Below the pieces are notes generated by a model. It had not been told where the DNA came from, made no database searches, and saw only the letters and a program-made list of their open reading frames with translations. From Lentisphaeria bacterium (GTDB lineage Bacteria > Verrucomicrobiota > Lentisphaeria > Victivallales > Victivallaceae), in assembly GCA_017456285.1 (NCBI GenBank), contig JAFTJQ010000072.1, positions 1 to 64,000 on the forward strand: a stretch of DNA of 64,000 nt, in the 5' to 3' direction. Both the position numbers and the translations under genes were made by a program. Shown here piece after piece: positions 8,148 to 15,591 of this stretch. Each line of letters starts with the position of its first letter. Position 1 is the stretch's first letter.

Positions 8148-9563
8148 ATGCAGAAGTTATTAAATCGTATTTTTCAGGTGTCTGAAAATGATAGTACCAT
8201 AAAAAGGGAGATGCTCGCCGGCTTGACTACATTTCTGGCAATGGCATATATCCTCGCTGTAAATCCGACGATTCTCGGCAGTACGGGAATGGACAAAAAC
8301 GGTATCTTTGTTGCCACCGTTCTGGCGGCGGCACTTGGTACGATGTGTATGGCACTTTGTGCAAATTATCCATTTGTACTGGCACCGGGGATGGGATTAA
8401 ATGCTTATTTTGCATATACTATCGTCGGGCAAATGGGATTTTCATGGCAGTTTGCATTGTTTGCGGTATTTTGTGAGGGGATAATATTTCTGCTGCTGTC
8501 GGTAACTAATGTCAGAGAAACGATCTGTAATGCGATACCTCAGCCGTTGAAGCATGCAGTTTGTGCCGGAATCGGGTTGTATATTGCTTTTATCGGGTGT
8601 CAGAATTCTAATTTGATTAATGATAATCCTGCGACTTTGATCAGTCTTTGTTCATTCAAAATTGCTGATTTTTCCAATAGCAGTTTAGCGGCATTGTTGG
8701 CATTGATCGGCTTGATAATAACTGCGGTGCTTTTAAGTTTTAAGGTCAGAGGGGCGTTGCTGCTTGGGATTTTGATTACTTGGTGTATGGGGATGTTAAG
8801 TCAATTAATCGGACTTTATCAAATCGATGTTGAGAATGGTTTTTATTCGCTCTATCCGTCATTTGATATGGGGATGTGGCAAGATCTCTGGGGAGGCTTC
8901 AAAAATGTCTTTATGCAGGCATTTTCGGAGAAAAGCTGGACTCGTGAAGGCTCAATCGGGTACGGCTGGGAATTGGTTTTCAGTCTGCAGTTTATTGTGA
9001 TTATTTTTGCTCTGCTTTTTGTTGATTTATTCGATACTTTGGGGGTGCTTACGGGTACGGCGGCTCAAGCGAATATGCTTGATAAAGACGGCAAACTTCC
9101 TCGTATTAAAGGTGCATTGCTTGCCGATTCCATCGCCACCGGAGCAGGGGCGATTTTGGGAACATCCACCACTACAACCTACATTGAATCAGCAGTCGGA
9201 GTTTCAGTCGGAGGGCGTACAGGATTTACAGCATTTACCGCGGCGATACTTTTCTTGCTGGCGTTGCCGTTTGCTCCGTTGTTTCTGGCGATTCCTGCCT
9301 TTGCGACAGCACCGATTCTGATAATTGTCGGATATATGATGCTGGGAGCGGTTCAGAAAATTGATTTTTCGGATGTAACAATCGGAGTTCCGTCATTTTG
9401 TACTATGATTGCGATGCCGTTTTGCTACAGTATCAGCGACGGAGTATGCGTTGGTATCTGCTGTTGGACGATTATTAATACCGTAATGGGGAAATTTGAG
9501 AGAATATCCTGGATGTTGTGGATTTTGACAATTCTTTTTATTGCCAAATACGCCATGCTGTAA
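8148..9563 (+). CDS. NCS2 family purine permease (AzgA/PbuG type)
   Basis: Inner-membrane proton symporter for adenine, guanine or hypoxanthine. Seen: 471 residues with about 12-14 hydrophobic segments, the N-terminal EMLAGLTTFLAMAYILAVNP hallmark of the AzgA-like branch, and the DTLGVLTGTAAQA and GTSTTTTYIESAVGV segments of the substrate site. AAAGGAG precedes the ATG. A strong terminator follows at 9585. It starts 70 bases after mutL, so it may share that transcript or have its own promoter. Confidence 0.92.
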   Translation: MQKLLNRIFQVSENDSTIKREMLAGLTTFLAMAYILAVNPTILGSTGMDKNGIFVATVLAAALGTMCMALCANYPFVLAPGMGLNAYFAYTIVGQMGFSWQFALFAVFCEGIIFLLLSVTNVRETICNAIPQPLKHAVCAGIGLYIAFIGCQNSNLINDNPATLISLCSFKIADFSNSSLAALLALIGLIITAVLLSFKVRGALLLGILITWCMGMLSQLIGLYQIDVENGFYSLYPSFDMGMWQDLWGGFKNVFMQAFSEKSWTREGSIGYGWELVFSLQFIVIIFALLFVDLFDTLGVLTGTAAQANMLDKDGKLPRIKGALLADSIATGAGAILGTSTTTTYIESAVGVSVGGRTGFTAFTAAILFLLALPFAPLFLAIPAFATAPILIIVGYMMLGAVQKIDFSDVTIGVPSFCTMIAMPFCYSISDGVCVGICCWTIINTVMGKFERISWMLWILTILFIAKYAML

Positions 9564-9584
9564 AATTTTTTCGGACAAAAAGGC

Positions 9585-9628
9585 AATCAAGTTCCGAAGT
9601 AATGAGTTTTTCGGAACTTGATTTTTTT
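9585..9628 (+). terminator. Intrinsic terminator after the purine permease gene
   Basis: AATCAAGTTCCGAA (9585-9598) pairs with TTCGGAACTTGATT around a short loop, followed by T7. It reads rightward after the permease and sits just before the convergent end of rtcR (9642); an A-run on the left side could also let it serve rtcR. Confidence 0.8.
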
Positions 9629-9641
9629 ATGGTGCAGTAAC

Positions 9642-11219
9642 TTAAATATCTTTGCATTGTTGGAAAGTTAAGTTGAATTTCTCCAGGTATTTACCCAGAC
9701 GGTCGGAGTCATTCAAGCTATTGCGTTTAATGCGTGATACAGCAAAAAGTTTTTTTCCTGCCTCTGCCCGACTGTTGCTTTTTCGACAAACTTCGACAAC
9801 TTTTCGTAATTGACAGAGGTCAAATTCATCGTATTCCGAGCGGTAATTGTCGCCGAGAAGTTTGGTTAATAACTCATCTGAAGCGGAAGTTCGGCGGTTT
9901 TTATTAGACCTGGTAATCTCATTTCTGACTATGACTTCATCAATTCGTCCACCTGAAGAGAGGGTTGCCATTCGGGTTATCATCGCATTCAAATCCCGGA
10001 AATTTCCTCGCCATGAGTTTGCCGGGTCAAGTGCAAAGTGCATAAATTCCGCTCTGGCTTCCTTATTGAAAGTTATGTGTTTGCCGCTTTTTTCGGCAAA
10101 GCATTTAAGTTCATATTCCAAATTTGGTTCAATATCTTCACGGCGATCGGCAAGTCCGGGCAACTGAAAGTCCCACAGGTTTATTCGTGCCAATAAATCG
10201 GCACGGAATTTGCCCTCGCTTACTGCTGTTTCCAAATCACGATTGGTACCGCAGATTAGTTCGAAGTTGCTTTCGCTCTCGACATCTGCACCCAATGGAA
10301 AAAATTTCTTTTCCTCAATGGCTCGAAGCAGCATTGCTTGTTCGTCAATCCCAAGTTCCCCGATTTCATCCAGAAAGAGGATTCCGCCGTCAGCTTTTTT
10401 CAACAACCCCGGGCGGTCGGCAAGTGCTCCGGTAAATGAGCCTTTTTTGTGACCGAAAAGCACACTCATTGCCTGATCCCCACGCAAAGTTGCGCAGTTG
10501 ACATTTACAAATTCGCCTTTAATTTGGTTGTTGAGTTTTTTGAGTTCGTAAATTCTTTTGGCAAGCTGGGATTTACCTGCACCGGTCGGTCCTGTAAGCA
10601 AAATCGGTTCAATTGAACGAATTGCTACTCGTTCAATAGTCTCAATAAGTTCGTTAAATTGCTTGTTTTTGGTGGCAATGCCCGACTTCAGAAAGTCCAA
10701 ATCATTTTCACGCTCAATGGCAAATCGCTTGGCAAGCATATCGTAACGGGAGAGGTCAAGGTCGATAATATTGTAGCTGCCCTCGGGACTTTCCCCCGGT
10801 TGGGTTTGAATGAGTTTGCCCGGCAGGTGGTGCGATTCATTAAGCAAAAAGAGGCAAATCTGTGCAACGTGAGTACCGGTCGTAATGTGGATATAATAGT
10901 TATCACTCTCACTTGAAAAGTCATGTCGCTGACTGAAGTCATACAATTTACTGTAAACTTCTTCAAAGTCCCATGGATTATCCATTTTTATTGCTTCGGG
11001 GATAATTTCGGTTGAGGGGGAACAAGTTTTTATGTCCTCGGAAATTTTTTTCATTAAACGCTCATAATCGGGCGGATAAATCATAAAATATCTGTCAAAA
11101 TGCAGATCTTCCTGCATGGCAAGTGCGACAGACGGACGCCATGTATTCCAGCGATTTAAGCCGTATTTGTGTCCTCGCTGGTCGAGAGTAGTTCCTAAAA
11201 TTGAAATTAAAATATTCAT
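9642..11219 (-). CDS. rtcR: RtcR: sigma-54-dependent activator of the RNA repair operon
   Basis: Transcription activator that responds to RNA damage and opens sigma-54 promoters of rtc operons. Seen, numbering from the ATG at 11219 (525 residues): N-terminal RtcR/CARF-like domain (ISILGTTLDQRG, RWNTWRPSVAL, HITTGTHVAQIC); AAA+ domain with Walker A GPTGAGKS (210-217), the sigma-54 contact loop GSFTGA (260-265, a variant of GAFTGA), and Walker B ILFLDEIGE (about 280-288); then a C-terminal helix-turn-helix region (about 460-520). An in-frame extension to 11480 would add 87 low-complexity residues across the sigma-54 promoter and is rejected. It is divergent from the Ro60-rtcB genes. The CARF domain is established for the family; the ligand here is unknown. 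Confidence 0.95.
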   Translation of the reverse strand: MNILISILGTTLDQRGHKYGLNRWNTWRPSVALAMQEDLHFDRYFMIYPPDYERLMKKISEDIKTCSPSTEIIPEAIKMDNPWDFEEVYSKLYDFSQRHDFSSESDNYYIHITTGTHVAQICLFLLNESHHLPGKLIQTQPGESPEGSYNIIDLDLSRYDMLAKRFAIERENDLDFLKSGIATKNKQFNELIETIERVAIRSIEPILLTGPTGAGKSQLAKRIYELKKLNNQIKGEFVNVNCATLRGDQAMSVLFGHKKGSFTGALADRPGLLKKADGGILFLDEIGELGIDEQAMLLRAIEEKKFFPLGADVESESNFELICGTNRDLETAVSEGKFRADLLARINLWDFQLPGLADRREDIEPNLEYELKCFAEKSGKHITFNKEARAEFMHFALDPANSWRGNFRDLNAMITRMATLSSGGRIDEVIVRNEITRSNKNRRTSASDELLTKLLGDNYRSEYDEFDLCQLRKVVEVCRKSNSRAEAGKKLFAVSRIKRNSLNDSDRLGKYLEKFNLTFQQCKDI

Positions 11220-11369
11220 TTTTCTATAATTCCCTATATTGATATATAAAATTTTATATAAAAATAATATAACATTAAAAATTGAAAATGCAAGCGTAAA
11301 AAAAATAAAAAAATTTTTTAAGTTCAAAAATGTAAAAAAATTAACTTTTTTTGAAGATTTTTTTAAAGT

Positions 11370-11385
11370 TGGCACGCTATTTGCT
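11370..11385 (+). promoter_or_regulatory. Sigma-54 promoter of the Ro60-rtcB operon
   Basis: TGGCACG (11370-11376), four bases, TTGCT (11381-11385) matches the -24/-12 consensus exactly and points right, toward the leader RNAs, Ro60 and rtcB. Transcription should start near 11396. Because rtcR lies divergently next to it, RtcR is the obvious activator; its binding sites should lie in the AT-rich 11220-11369 stretch, where I could not define a clear repeat. Confidence 0.9.
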
Positions 11386-11431
11386 AAATAAAAGACAGAA
11401 ATTGAAAAATTTTGAGTTGTTTGAAAAAAAG

Positions 11432-11504
11432 TGAGGTGAGATTCCGGGTTCAACGAAACTTTTAGTGAAGTCTTGCACATGTGACCGGAATAAATTATTC
11501 CTCA
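11432..11504 (+). ncRNA. Candidate Y-like RNA a in the operon leader
   Basis: TGAGG (11432-11436) pairs with CCTCA (11500-11504), and inside it ATTCCGG (11441-11447) pairs with CCGGAAT (11485-11491). The enclosed part carries GGGTTCAAC (11446-11454), like a tRNA T-loop. It begins about 35 bases after the expected sigma-54 start. In known Ro60 loci, small Y RNAs with paired ends and tRNA-like internal modules are encoded next to the Ro60 gene. The fold is by eye; a processed product is inferred. Confidence 0.4.
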
Positions 11505-11525
11505 TTTATCATATTGTAATTAAAT

Positions 11526-11709
11526 AACGAGGGTGCTGAAAATTGTTTCAACGTAATGTCGGCAACGAATGGGTTGTCTTTCGGTGGCAATAAGTCCGGT
11601 AATTCTATTTTACTTTTTATTGTCACGGTGCAATAATCTGTTGCTCAAACTCAAATTTATAGGGCAGCGGATTTGTGGTTTACACATATTTTTCCTTTAT
11701 TCCCTCGTT
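11526..11709 (+). ncRNA. Candidate Y-like RNA b in the operon leader
   Basis: AACGAGGG (11526-11533) and CCCTCGTT (11702-11709) form a perfect 8-bp closing stem around about 168 bases. The inside holds GTTTCAACG (11545-11553), again T-loop-like. There is no long open frame here. Ends that pair with each other and an internal effector part is the layout expected of a Y RNA; alternatives are an mRNA leader structure. Confidence 0.4.
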
Positions 11710-11723
11710 TGTTTTAGTTTTTA

Positions 11724-11806
11724 TGTATGGAGCGATAATTAGGGTTGCAACAAATGCAAAGGACTGAAAAATCCTTGTCGTTGCTGAATGAGTAATTCTC
11801 CATGCA
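11724..11806 (+). ncRNA. Candidate small structured RNA c in the operon leader
   Basis: TGTATGGAG (11724-11732) pairs with CTCCATGCA (11798-11806) with one G-U; AATTA/TAATT, GCAAC (11747-11751)/GTTGC (11780-11784) and AAGGA (11759-11763)/TCCTT (11772-11776) nest inside. The result is a continuous, interrupted hairpin of 83 bases. It lacks an open frame and follows RNA b by 14 bases. Confidence 0.4.
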
Positions 11807-11823
11807 TTATTTTGAATAAATGG

Positions 11824-11935
11824 TAATAGAGGTGCATTTGTTTGGTTCAACAGATCCATGGCCTATGCTCTCCCCAAGGCGATCGGGTTGTATCGATTAA
11901 TTAAGGAGAGGCAAACAATAATTATTCCTCTATTA
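11824..11935 (+). ncRNA. Candidate Y-like RNA d in the operon leader
   Basis: TAATAGAGG (11824-11832) and CCTCTATTA (11927-11935) form a perfect 9-bp end-to-end stem. A second stem TTGTTTG (about 11838-11844) / CAAACAA (11912-11918) and a third CTCTCC / GGAGAG lie inside, with GGTTCAAC (11844-11851) in the internal part. A stem formed by both ends followed by an internal module is the Y RNA design. It lies 54 bases before the Ro60 start codon. Confidence 0.45.
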
Positions 11936-11989
11936 TCTTTTTAGAAGTTTTATTTATCGCCCTGAAGCAGGGCAGAAAGGTTAGTTATT

Positions 11990-13570
11990 ATGAAAAATAT
12001 TATCAGTGAATTGGAAAATATTAGGAATTATAAAGATGCTGATACCTTGAACCATGAAAATTTTCCGGCATGGACAATGAGTGATTCCATGCGTTTAGAG
12101 CAGTTGGCAATGACCGGATCGCTCGGTAATAGTTTTTACGTATCAAAGTCAGCACTAATTGCCGATGCACTTGAGTTATTGGAACGTGCTGATGCCGAAG
12201 AATTGGCACGAGTTATTGTTCGCGGCAGAAATGAGGGTTTTATCCGTACATTTCCTTTGCTTGGATTGGTGGTGTTATCCAAGAAATCACCGCAGCTTTT
12301 TCAGCGAACTTTTCCCAAGGTTGTATTGACGGGAAATGATTTGGAAGACTTTATCTCCATGACTCGTCAAATGCGTGGATTCGGTCGCTCAATTAAGCGT
12401 GCTATCCACAGTTATTTGCGTGAATCGGTAACTCCGTATTATGCGATGAAGTATCGTCGTCAAATAGCTGATGCAATTCGTATCAGCCGTTTTGATGGTA
12501 ATGATCCGCTTTATGCTTACGCTCTCGGTGCTTATTCGAGAGTAAAAGGGCTTGACGCAAATAAAATCAAGGAAGTTTATTCGGCGTATAGTGAATTTGA
12601 GGCTCGTAAAACGTTTCTGGAATTGCTTGAAGCAGGCAAAATGGTTGAAGCTGCTAATGTTTTGGTGAAAAATCGCTTGGATGTCGATAGTTTGAGTGCT
12701 TATTATCACAAGTTTGATAAAATCATTTGGACTGCCGTTGCGGAAATTACGCCCGTTATGCGTTTTTTGAAATATTTGGCAAAATTCGCCCGTGAGGGGG
12801 TTGATGTCAGAAAATTTGCAATTAAAAAATTGACGGTTGATTCACTCAAGGCGGCTAAAGTTTTTCCGTTCCGATTGTATTCTGCTTATGAGGCAATTCC
12901 GAGCAATTTGGAATTTTCCCAAAGTGATACATTGTGGGGGAAATTGACAAACTTCACATTCGATGTTGAAAATAAATCTCAAACAATTGAAGATATTTTG
13001 GAAAATGTATTGGATGATTATACACTTGAGTATGATTGGGAAGAATTTAATGATTACAGCTGGGTGATTGCTCCTGATATGTCAGGTTCAATGATGAGCC
13101 GAATTGCCGGTAGCAAATTGACTTTTTCAGAAGTCAGCGGCATGTTTACAGGTTTTTTCTCCAAAGGACTTAATCAGGTACGGATTTTGCCGTGGAATAC
13201 AATGGTTTTGCCGTATGGCATTGAGAAACACGCATCGGTAATTGAACAAATTGAGTACCTTCAAAACAGTGTCTGCGGTGGAACTTATATGGAAGTTGCA
13301 GTTGATTATATGCTTAAAAATCGAATCAAAACTGATTATACAATTTTTATTACCGACTCCATGGAATACGGACAAGGCTGGCTCGCCTCATGGAAGCAAT
13401 ATCGCCGTTTCAATCCGAATGCCAAAGCATTTTTGTTGAGGTTGGATTGTTATAGCACTCAGCCGATGTCGGATGAAGATGCGAAAAAAAACGGTATTTA
13501 TCAAATTTTCGGTTGGAATGATAATGTTATTGAATATATTAGGTATGTGATTAAACAAAATAAGAAATAG
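11990..13570 (+). CDS. rsr: Ro60/Rsr-like TROVE domain protein
   Basis: Ring-shaped RNA-binding protein of the Ro60 family, which binds Y RNAs and misfolded or damaged RNA and in bacteria works with nucleases during stress. Seen: an N-terminal TROVE domain of helical repeats (about residues 20-330, with the RGFGRSIKRAIHSYL and YYAMKYRRQIADAIR segments) and a C-terminal von Willebrand A domain with an intact MIDAS motif D363-x-S365-x-S367 (APDMSGSMM). Its 526 residues match bacterial Rsr. It is the first protein gene after the sigma-54 promoter and about 600 bases of structured leader. In enterobacteria rsr, yrlA and rtcBA also form an RtcR-controlled unit, which supports the call. Confidence 0.93.
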   Translation: MKNIISELENIRNYKDADTLNHENFPAWTMSDSMRLEQLAMTGSLGNSFYVSKSALIADALELLERADAEELARVIVRGRNEGFIRTFPLLGLVVLSKKSPQLFQRTFPKVVLTGNDLEDFISMTRQMRGFGRSIKRAIHSYLRESVTPYYAMKYRRQIADAIRISRFDGNDPLYAYALGAYSRVKGLDANKIKEVYSAYSEFEARKTFLELLEAGKMVEAANVLVKNRLDVDSLSAYYHKFDKIIWTAVAEITPVMRFLKYLAKFAREGVDVRKFAIKKLTVDSLKAAKVFPFRLYSAYEAIPSNLEFSQSDTLWGKLTNFTFDVENKSQTIEDILENVLDDYTLEYDWEEFNDYSWVIAPDMSGSMMSRIAGSKLTFSEVSGMFTGFFSKGLNQVRILPWNTMVLPYGIEKHASVIEQIEYLQNSVCGGTYMEVAVDYMLKNRIKTDYTIFITDSMEYGQGWLASWKQYRRFNPNAKAFLLRLDCYSTQPMSDEDAKKNGIYQIFGWNDNVIEYIRYVIKQNKK

Positions 13571-13641
13571 TTAAAGAATTTATAGAGTATTAAAATTTGA
13601 AAATACAAGCGTAAAAAATAAAAAACGAAAGGATGTTGATT

Positions 13642-14100
13642 ATGCTTATTACATTGGCTCAAGCCCTCAAAGAAAAAAATCGTATCGCCGGTGAAATCCG
13701 TGATTTGTGGAACTTGGTACAGAGTGAAAATGCGTGCTGGGAAACTCACAGCCGCAGTATTAACATTGCTGAAACAATGCAGACCATTCACCTCTATACC
13801 GAAAAACTTATTGAATTGAAAACCAAAATCGGTAAAGCTAATGAGGGCAATTTGGCAAATATGTATGCTTTGGAAGAGTACAAGAGTCAAATTAGTTGTT
13901 ACGGCCATATCGATACCGCAGAAGAGGTACGTTATTTGGGCGAAAATGAAGACCGCATGTTGACCAAAACTTGTGTAATCAAAAATAGCGATGTGCTTAA
14001 ATTGCAAAAGCAGTTGCAGATTAAATGCAACCACCTTCAAGATGAACTTGATGTATATAATGCAACTCACAAAATTGAGTTTGATACTCCGTTGAAGTGA
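13642..14100 (+). CDS. DIP1984/DUF6847-like small helical protein
   Basis: A protein of 152 residues, predicted mostly helical (ALKEKNRIAGEIRDLWNLVQ at the start; a KLIELKTKIGKAN central helix; a basic LKLQKQLQIKCNHLQ helix near the end). Its pattern resembles the DIP1984 (septicolysin-like) family of unknown function; recognition is from memory and moderate. The start at 13642 is preferred over the ATG at 13633, because GAAAGG ends one base before 13633 but is well spaced for 13642. It lies between the Ro60 and rtcB genes in the same direction, so it is probably co-expressed under RtcR and may have a role in RNA handling; this is inference. Confidence 0.7.
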   Translation: MLITLAQALKEKNRIAGEIRDLWNLVQSENACWETHSRSINIAETMQTIHLYTEKLIELKTKIGKANEGNLANMYALEEYKSQISCYGHIDTAEEVRYLGENEDRMLTKTCVIKNSDVLKLQKQLQIKCNHLQDELDVYNATHKIEFDTPLK

Positions 14101-14118
14101 TTGCATTATACAAAAAGT

Positions 14119-14141
14119 CAAACTGACATTTTTTGTCAGTT
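14119..14141 (+). terminator. Hairpin after the DIP1984-like gene
   Basis: AACTGACA (14121-14128) and TGTCAGTT (14134-14141) pair around a T-rich loop. No T-run follows, so it is more likely an mRNA-stabilising or processing hairpin, or a weak terminator, between this gene and rtcB. Confidence 0.35.
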
Positions 14142-14152
14142 CGGCTCGGAGT

Positions 14153-14289
14153 AAACTGCTATTCCGCCATTCCTAAGGGAGATAGATGTTGATACGAATG
14201 CGATCCTGCAATTAAAATTTAAGGGTTAAGGACTTAAGAATCAATCATTACTTCTCAAAACTTAAAACTTTTTTTAGGAATGGCAGTTT
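14153..14289 (+). ncRNA. Candidate structured RNA e between the DIP1984-like gene and rtcB
   Basis: GCCATTCCTAA (14166-14176) pairs perfectly with TTAGGAATGGC (14274-14284), and AAACT (14153-14157) pairs with AGTTT (14285-14289) past an asymmetric bulge. The closed unit of about 137 bases has no open frame. A bulged long stem joining both ends is reminiscent of the Ro60-binding stem of Y RNAs. Alternatively it could regulate rtcB mRNA. Confidence 0.45.
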
Positions 14290-14295
14290 CTCCCA

Positions 14296-14343
14296 TCGGG
14301 TGGGCGGTTGCCGTTGGAATGACGGAAATTTCCACCCCCCCGA
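14296..14343. repeat. Hairpin with GGAATGAC word upstream of rtcB
   Basis: GGGTGG (14298-14303) and CCACCC (14332-14337) form an outer stem with CCGT/ACGG (14311-14325) inside; GGAATGAC in the loop matches the word in the palindrome at 76-111. This may be a dispersed repeat rather than part of the RNA repair system. Confidence 0.4.
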
Positions 14344-14376
14344 GGCTCTTTTAATTATTAAGAGAAAGGATAAAAA

Positions 14377-15576
14377 ATGGAAATTATAAAAAGTGATGGA
14401 CTCTCCATCCCAATAAAAAGTTGGTGTCGGGATATTGAAGCAGTCGCAATGGCACAAGCAGAAAATCTTGCCCGTCATGTCGCATTGCGTCATCATGTGG
14501 CACTTATGCCTGATTGTCATTGCGGTATCGGTATGCCGATCGGCGGAGTGATTGCCGCCAAAGATGCAGTTATCCCTGCCGCTGTCGGAGTTGATATCGG
14601 GTGCGGTATGATTGCAGTTGAAACTGATGTCGATGCGGATAAACTTGCCGAAATGCGTTTCCGTCGGGAAATTCATTCACGGATAAAGGAGTTTATTCCG
14701 CTCGGCGAAGGACAACCGCACAAATCGGCACAAACTTGGGAGGGTTTTGAAGAGTATTTAGATGCGAAAGACTCAAATTCAGAACTCATCACCAAACTTG
14801 ACCGTCACAATCTCGGAACTCTCGGCGGCGGAAATCATTTTATCGAAATTCAGAAAAGTGATTCCGACAAGGTTTGGATAATGATTCACTCGGGAAGCAG
14901 AAATCTCGGTAAAAGGATTGAAGAGCTTTATCAGCAAAAAGCAATGCAACTTTGTGAGAGATTTTATACGCCGCTTGCGAATAGCGATTTGGCATTTTTG
15001 CCGATTCAGGAAAAAGAGGGGCATGATTATTTCCGAGATATGAAATTTGCGTTGAAATACGCCTTTGAAAATCGTCAGCGAATGATGAGAGTTTGCAAAG
15101 AGGTTTTAGCGGAATTTATCCCGGAAGTCAATTTCCTGCGTGAAGTAAATATTCACCATAATTATGCCGCATTTGAGGAGCATTTCGGCGAAACTTTGTG
15201 CATTCACCGCAAGGGTGCAACCAGTGCTAAACTCGACGAAATCGGTATTATCCCCGGTTCAATGGGGACGGCAAGTTATATTGTGCGAGGTTTGGGTAAT
15301 CGGGATAGTTTTATGAGTTGTTCGCATGGAGCAGGTCGCAAAATGAGCCGTACCGCTGCTTGTAATAACTTGACGGTTGCCGAATGCGATGAGGCGATGC
15401 ATGGAATTGTTTGTGATCGCTGGCAGACAGTACGCCGTTACGGAAAGCATAAGAAAACAATTGATTTATCTGAAGCACCGCAGGCTTATAAGGATATTGA
15501 GGAGGTCATAACCGCCGAAAGCGATTTGGTTACTCCTTTAGTCCGTTTAACTCCGTTGGCGGTAATTAAAGGCTGA
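14377..15576 (+). CDS. rtcB: RNA ligase RtcB (3'-phosphate/2',3'-cyclic phosphate with 5'-OH)
   Basis: GTP- and Mn-dependent ligase that rejoins RNA ends left by ribotoxins and by tRNA cleavage. Seen: PDCHCGIGMPIGG (from residue 45), GVDIGCGM (D73, C76), GGGNHFIEI, HSGSRNLG, IPGSMGTASYIVRG and the guanylylated histidine H317 in SCSHGAGRKMSR. Length 399 residues fits the shorter bacterial RtcB form. GAGAAAGGA precedes the ATG. No rtcA (RNA 3'-phosphate cyclase) or archease gene is in the window. It is third in the Ro60-DIP1984-rtcB run and is followed 15 bases later by a tRNA-like RNA. Confidence 0.96.
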   Translation: MEIIKSDGLSIPIKSWCRDIEAVAMAQAENLARHVALRHHVALMPDCHCGIGMPIGGVIAAKDAVIPAAVGVDIGCGMIAVETDVDADKLAEMRFRREIHSRIKEFIPLGEGQPHKSAQTWEGFEEYLDAKDSNSELITKLDRHNLGTLGGGNHFIEIQKSDSDKVWIMIHSGSRNLGKRIEELYQQKAMQLCERFYTPLANSDLAFLPIQEKEGHDYFRDMKFALKYAFENRQRMMRVCKEVLAEFIPEVNFLREVNIHHNYAAFEEHFGETLCIHRKGATSAKLDEIGIIPGSMGTASYIVRGLGNRDSFMSCSHGAGRKMSRTAACNNLTVAECDEAMHGIVCDRWQTVRRYGKHKKTIDLSEAPQAYKDIEEVITAESDLVTPLVRLTPLAVIKG

Positions 15577-15591
15577 TATAAAAAATACATC

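Noticed and set aside
11220-11480. N-terminal extension of RtcR
   Set aside because: The extra 87 residues would lie across the sigma-54 promoter and are AT-rich low-complexity; the family domain starts exactly at MNILISILG.
11396-11989. Small coding genes in the Ro60 leader
   Set aside because: Stops are frequent in all frames, and the stretch is dominated by paired words instead.
13501-14121. 206-codon minus-strand frame opposite the DIP1984-like gene
   Set aside because: Cysteine- and phenylalanine-rich antisense shadow; the plus frame has a ribosome site and operon context.
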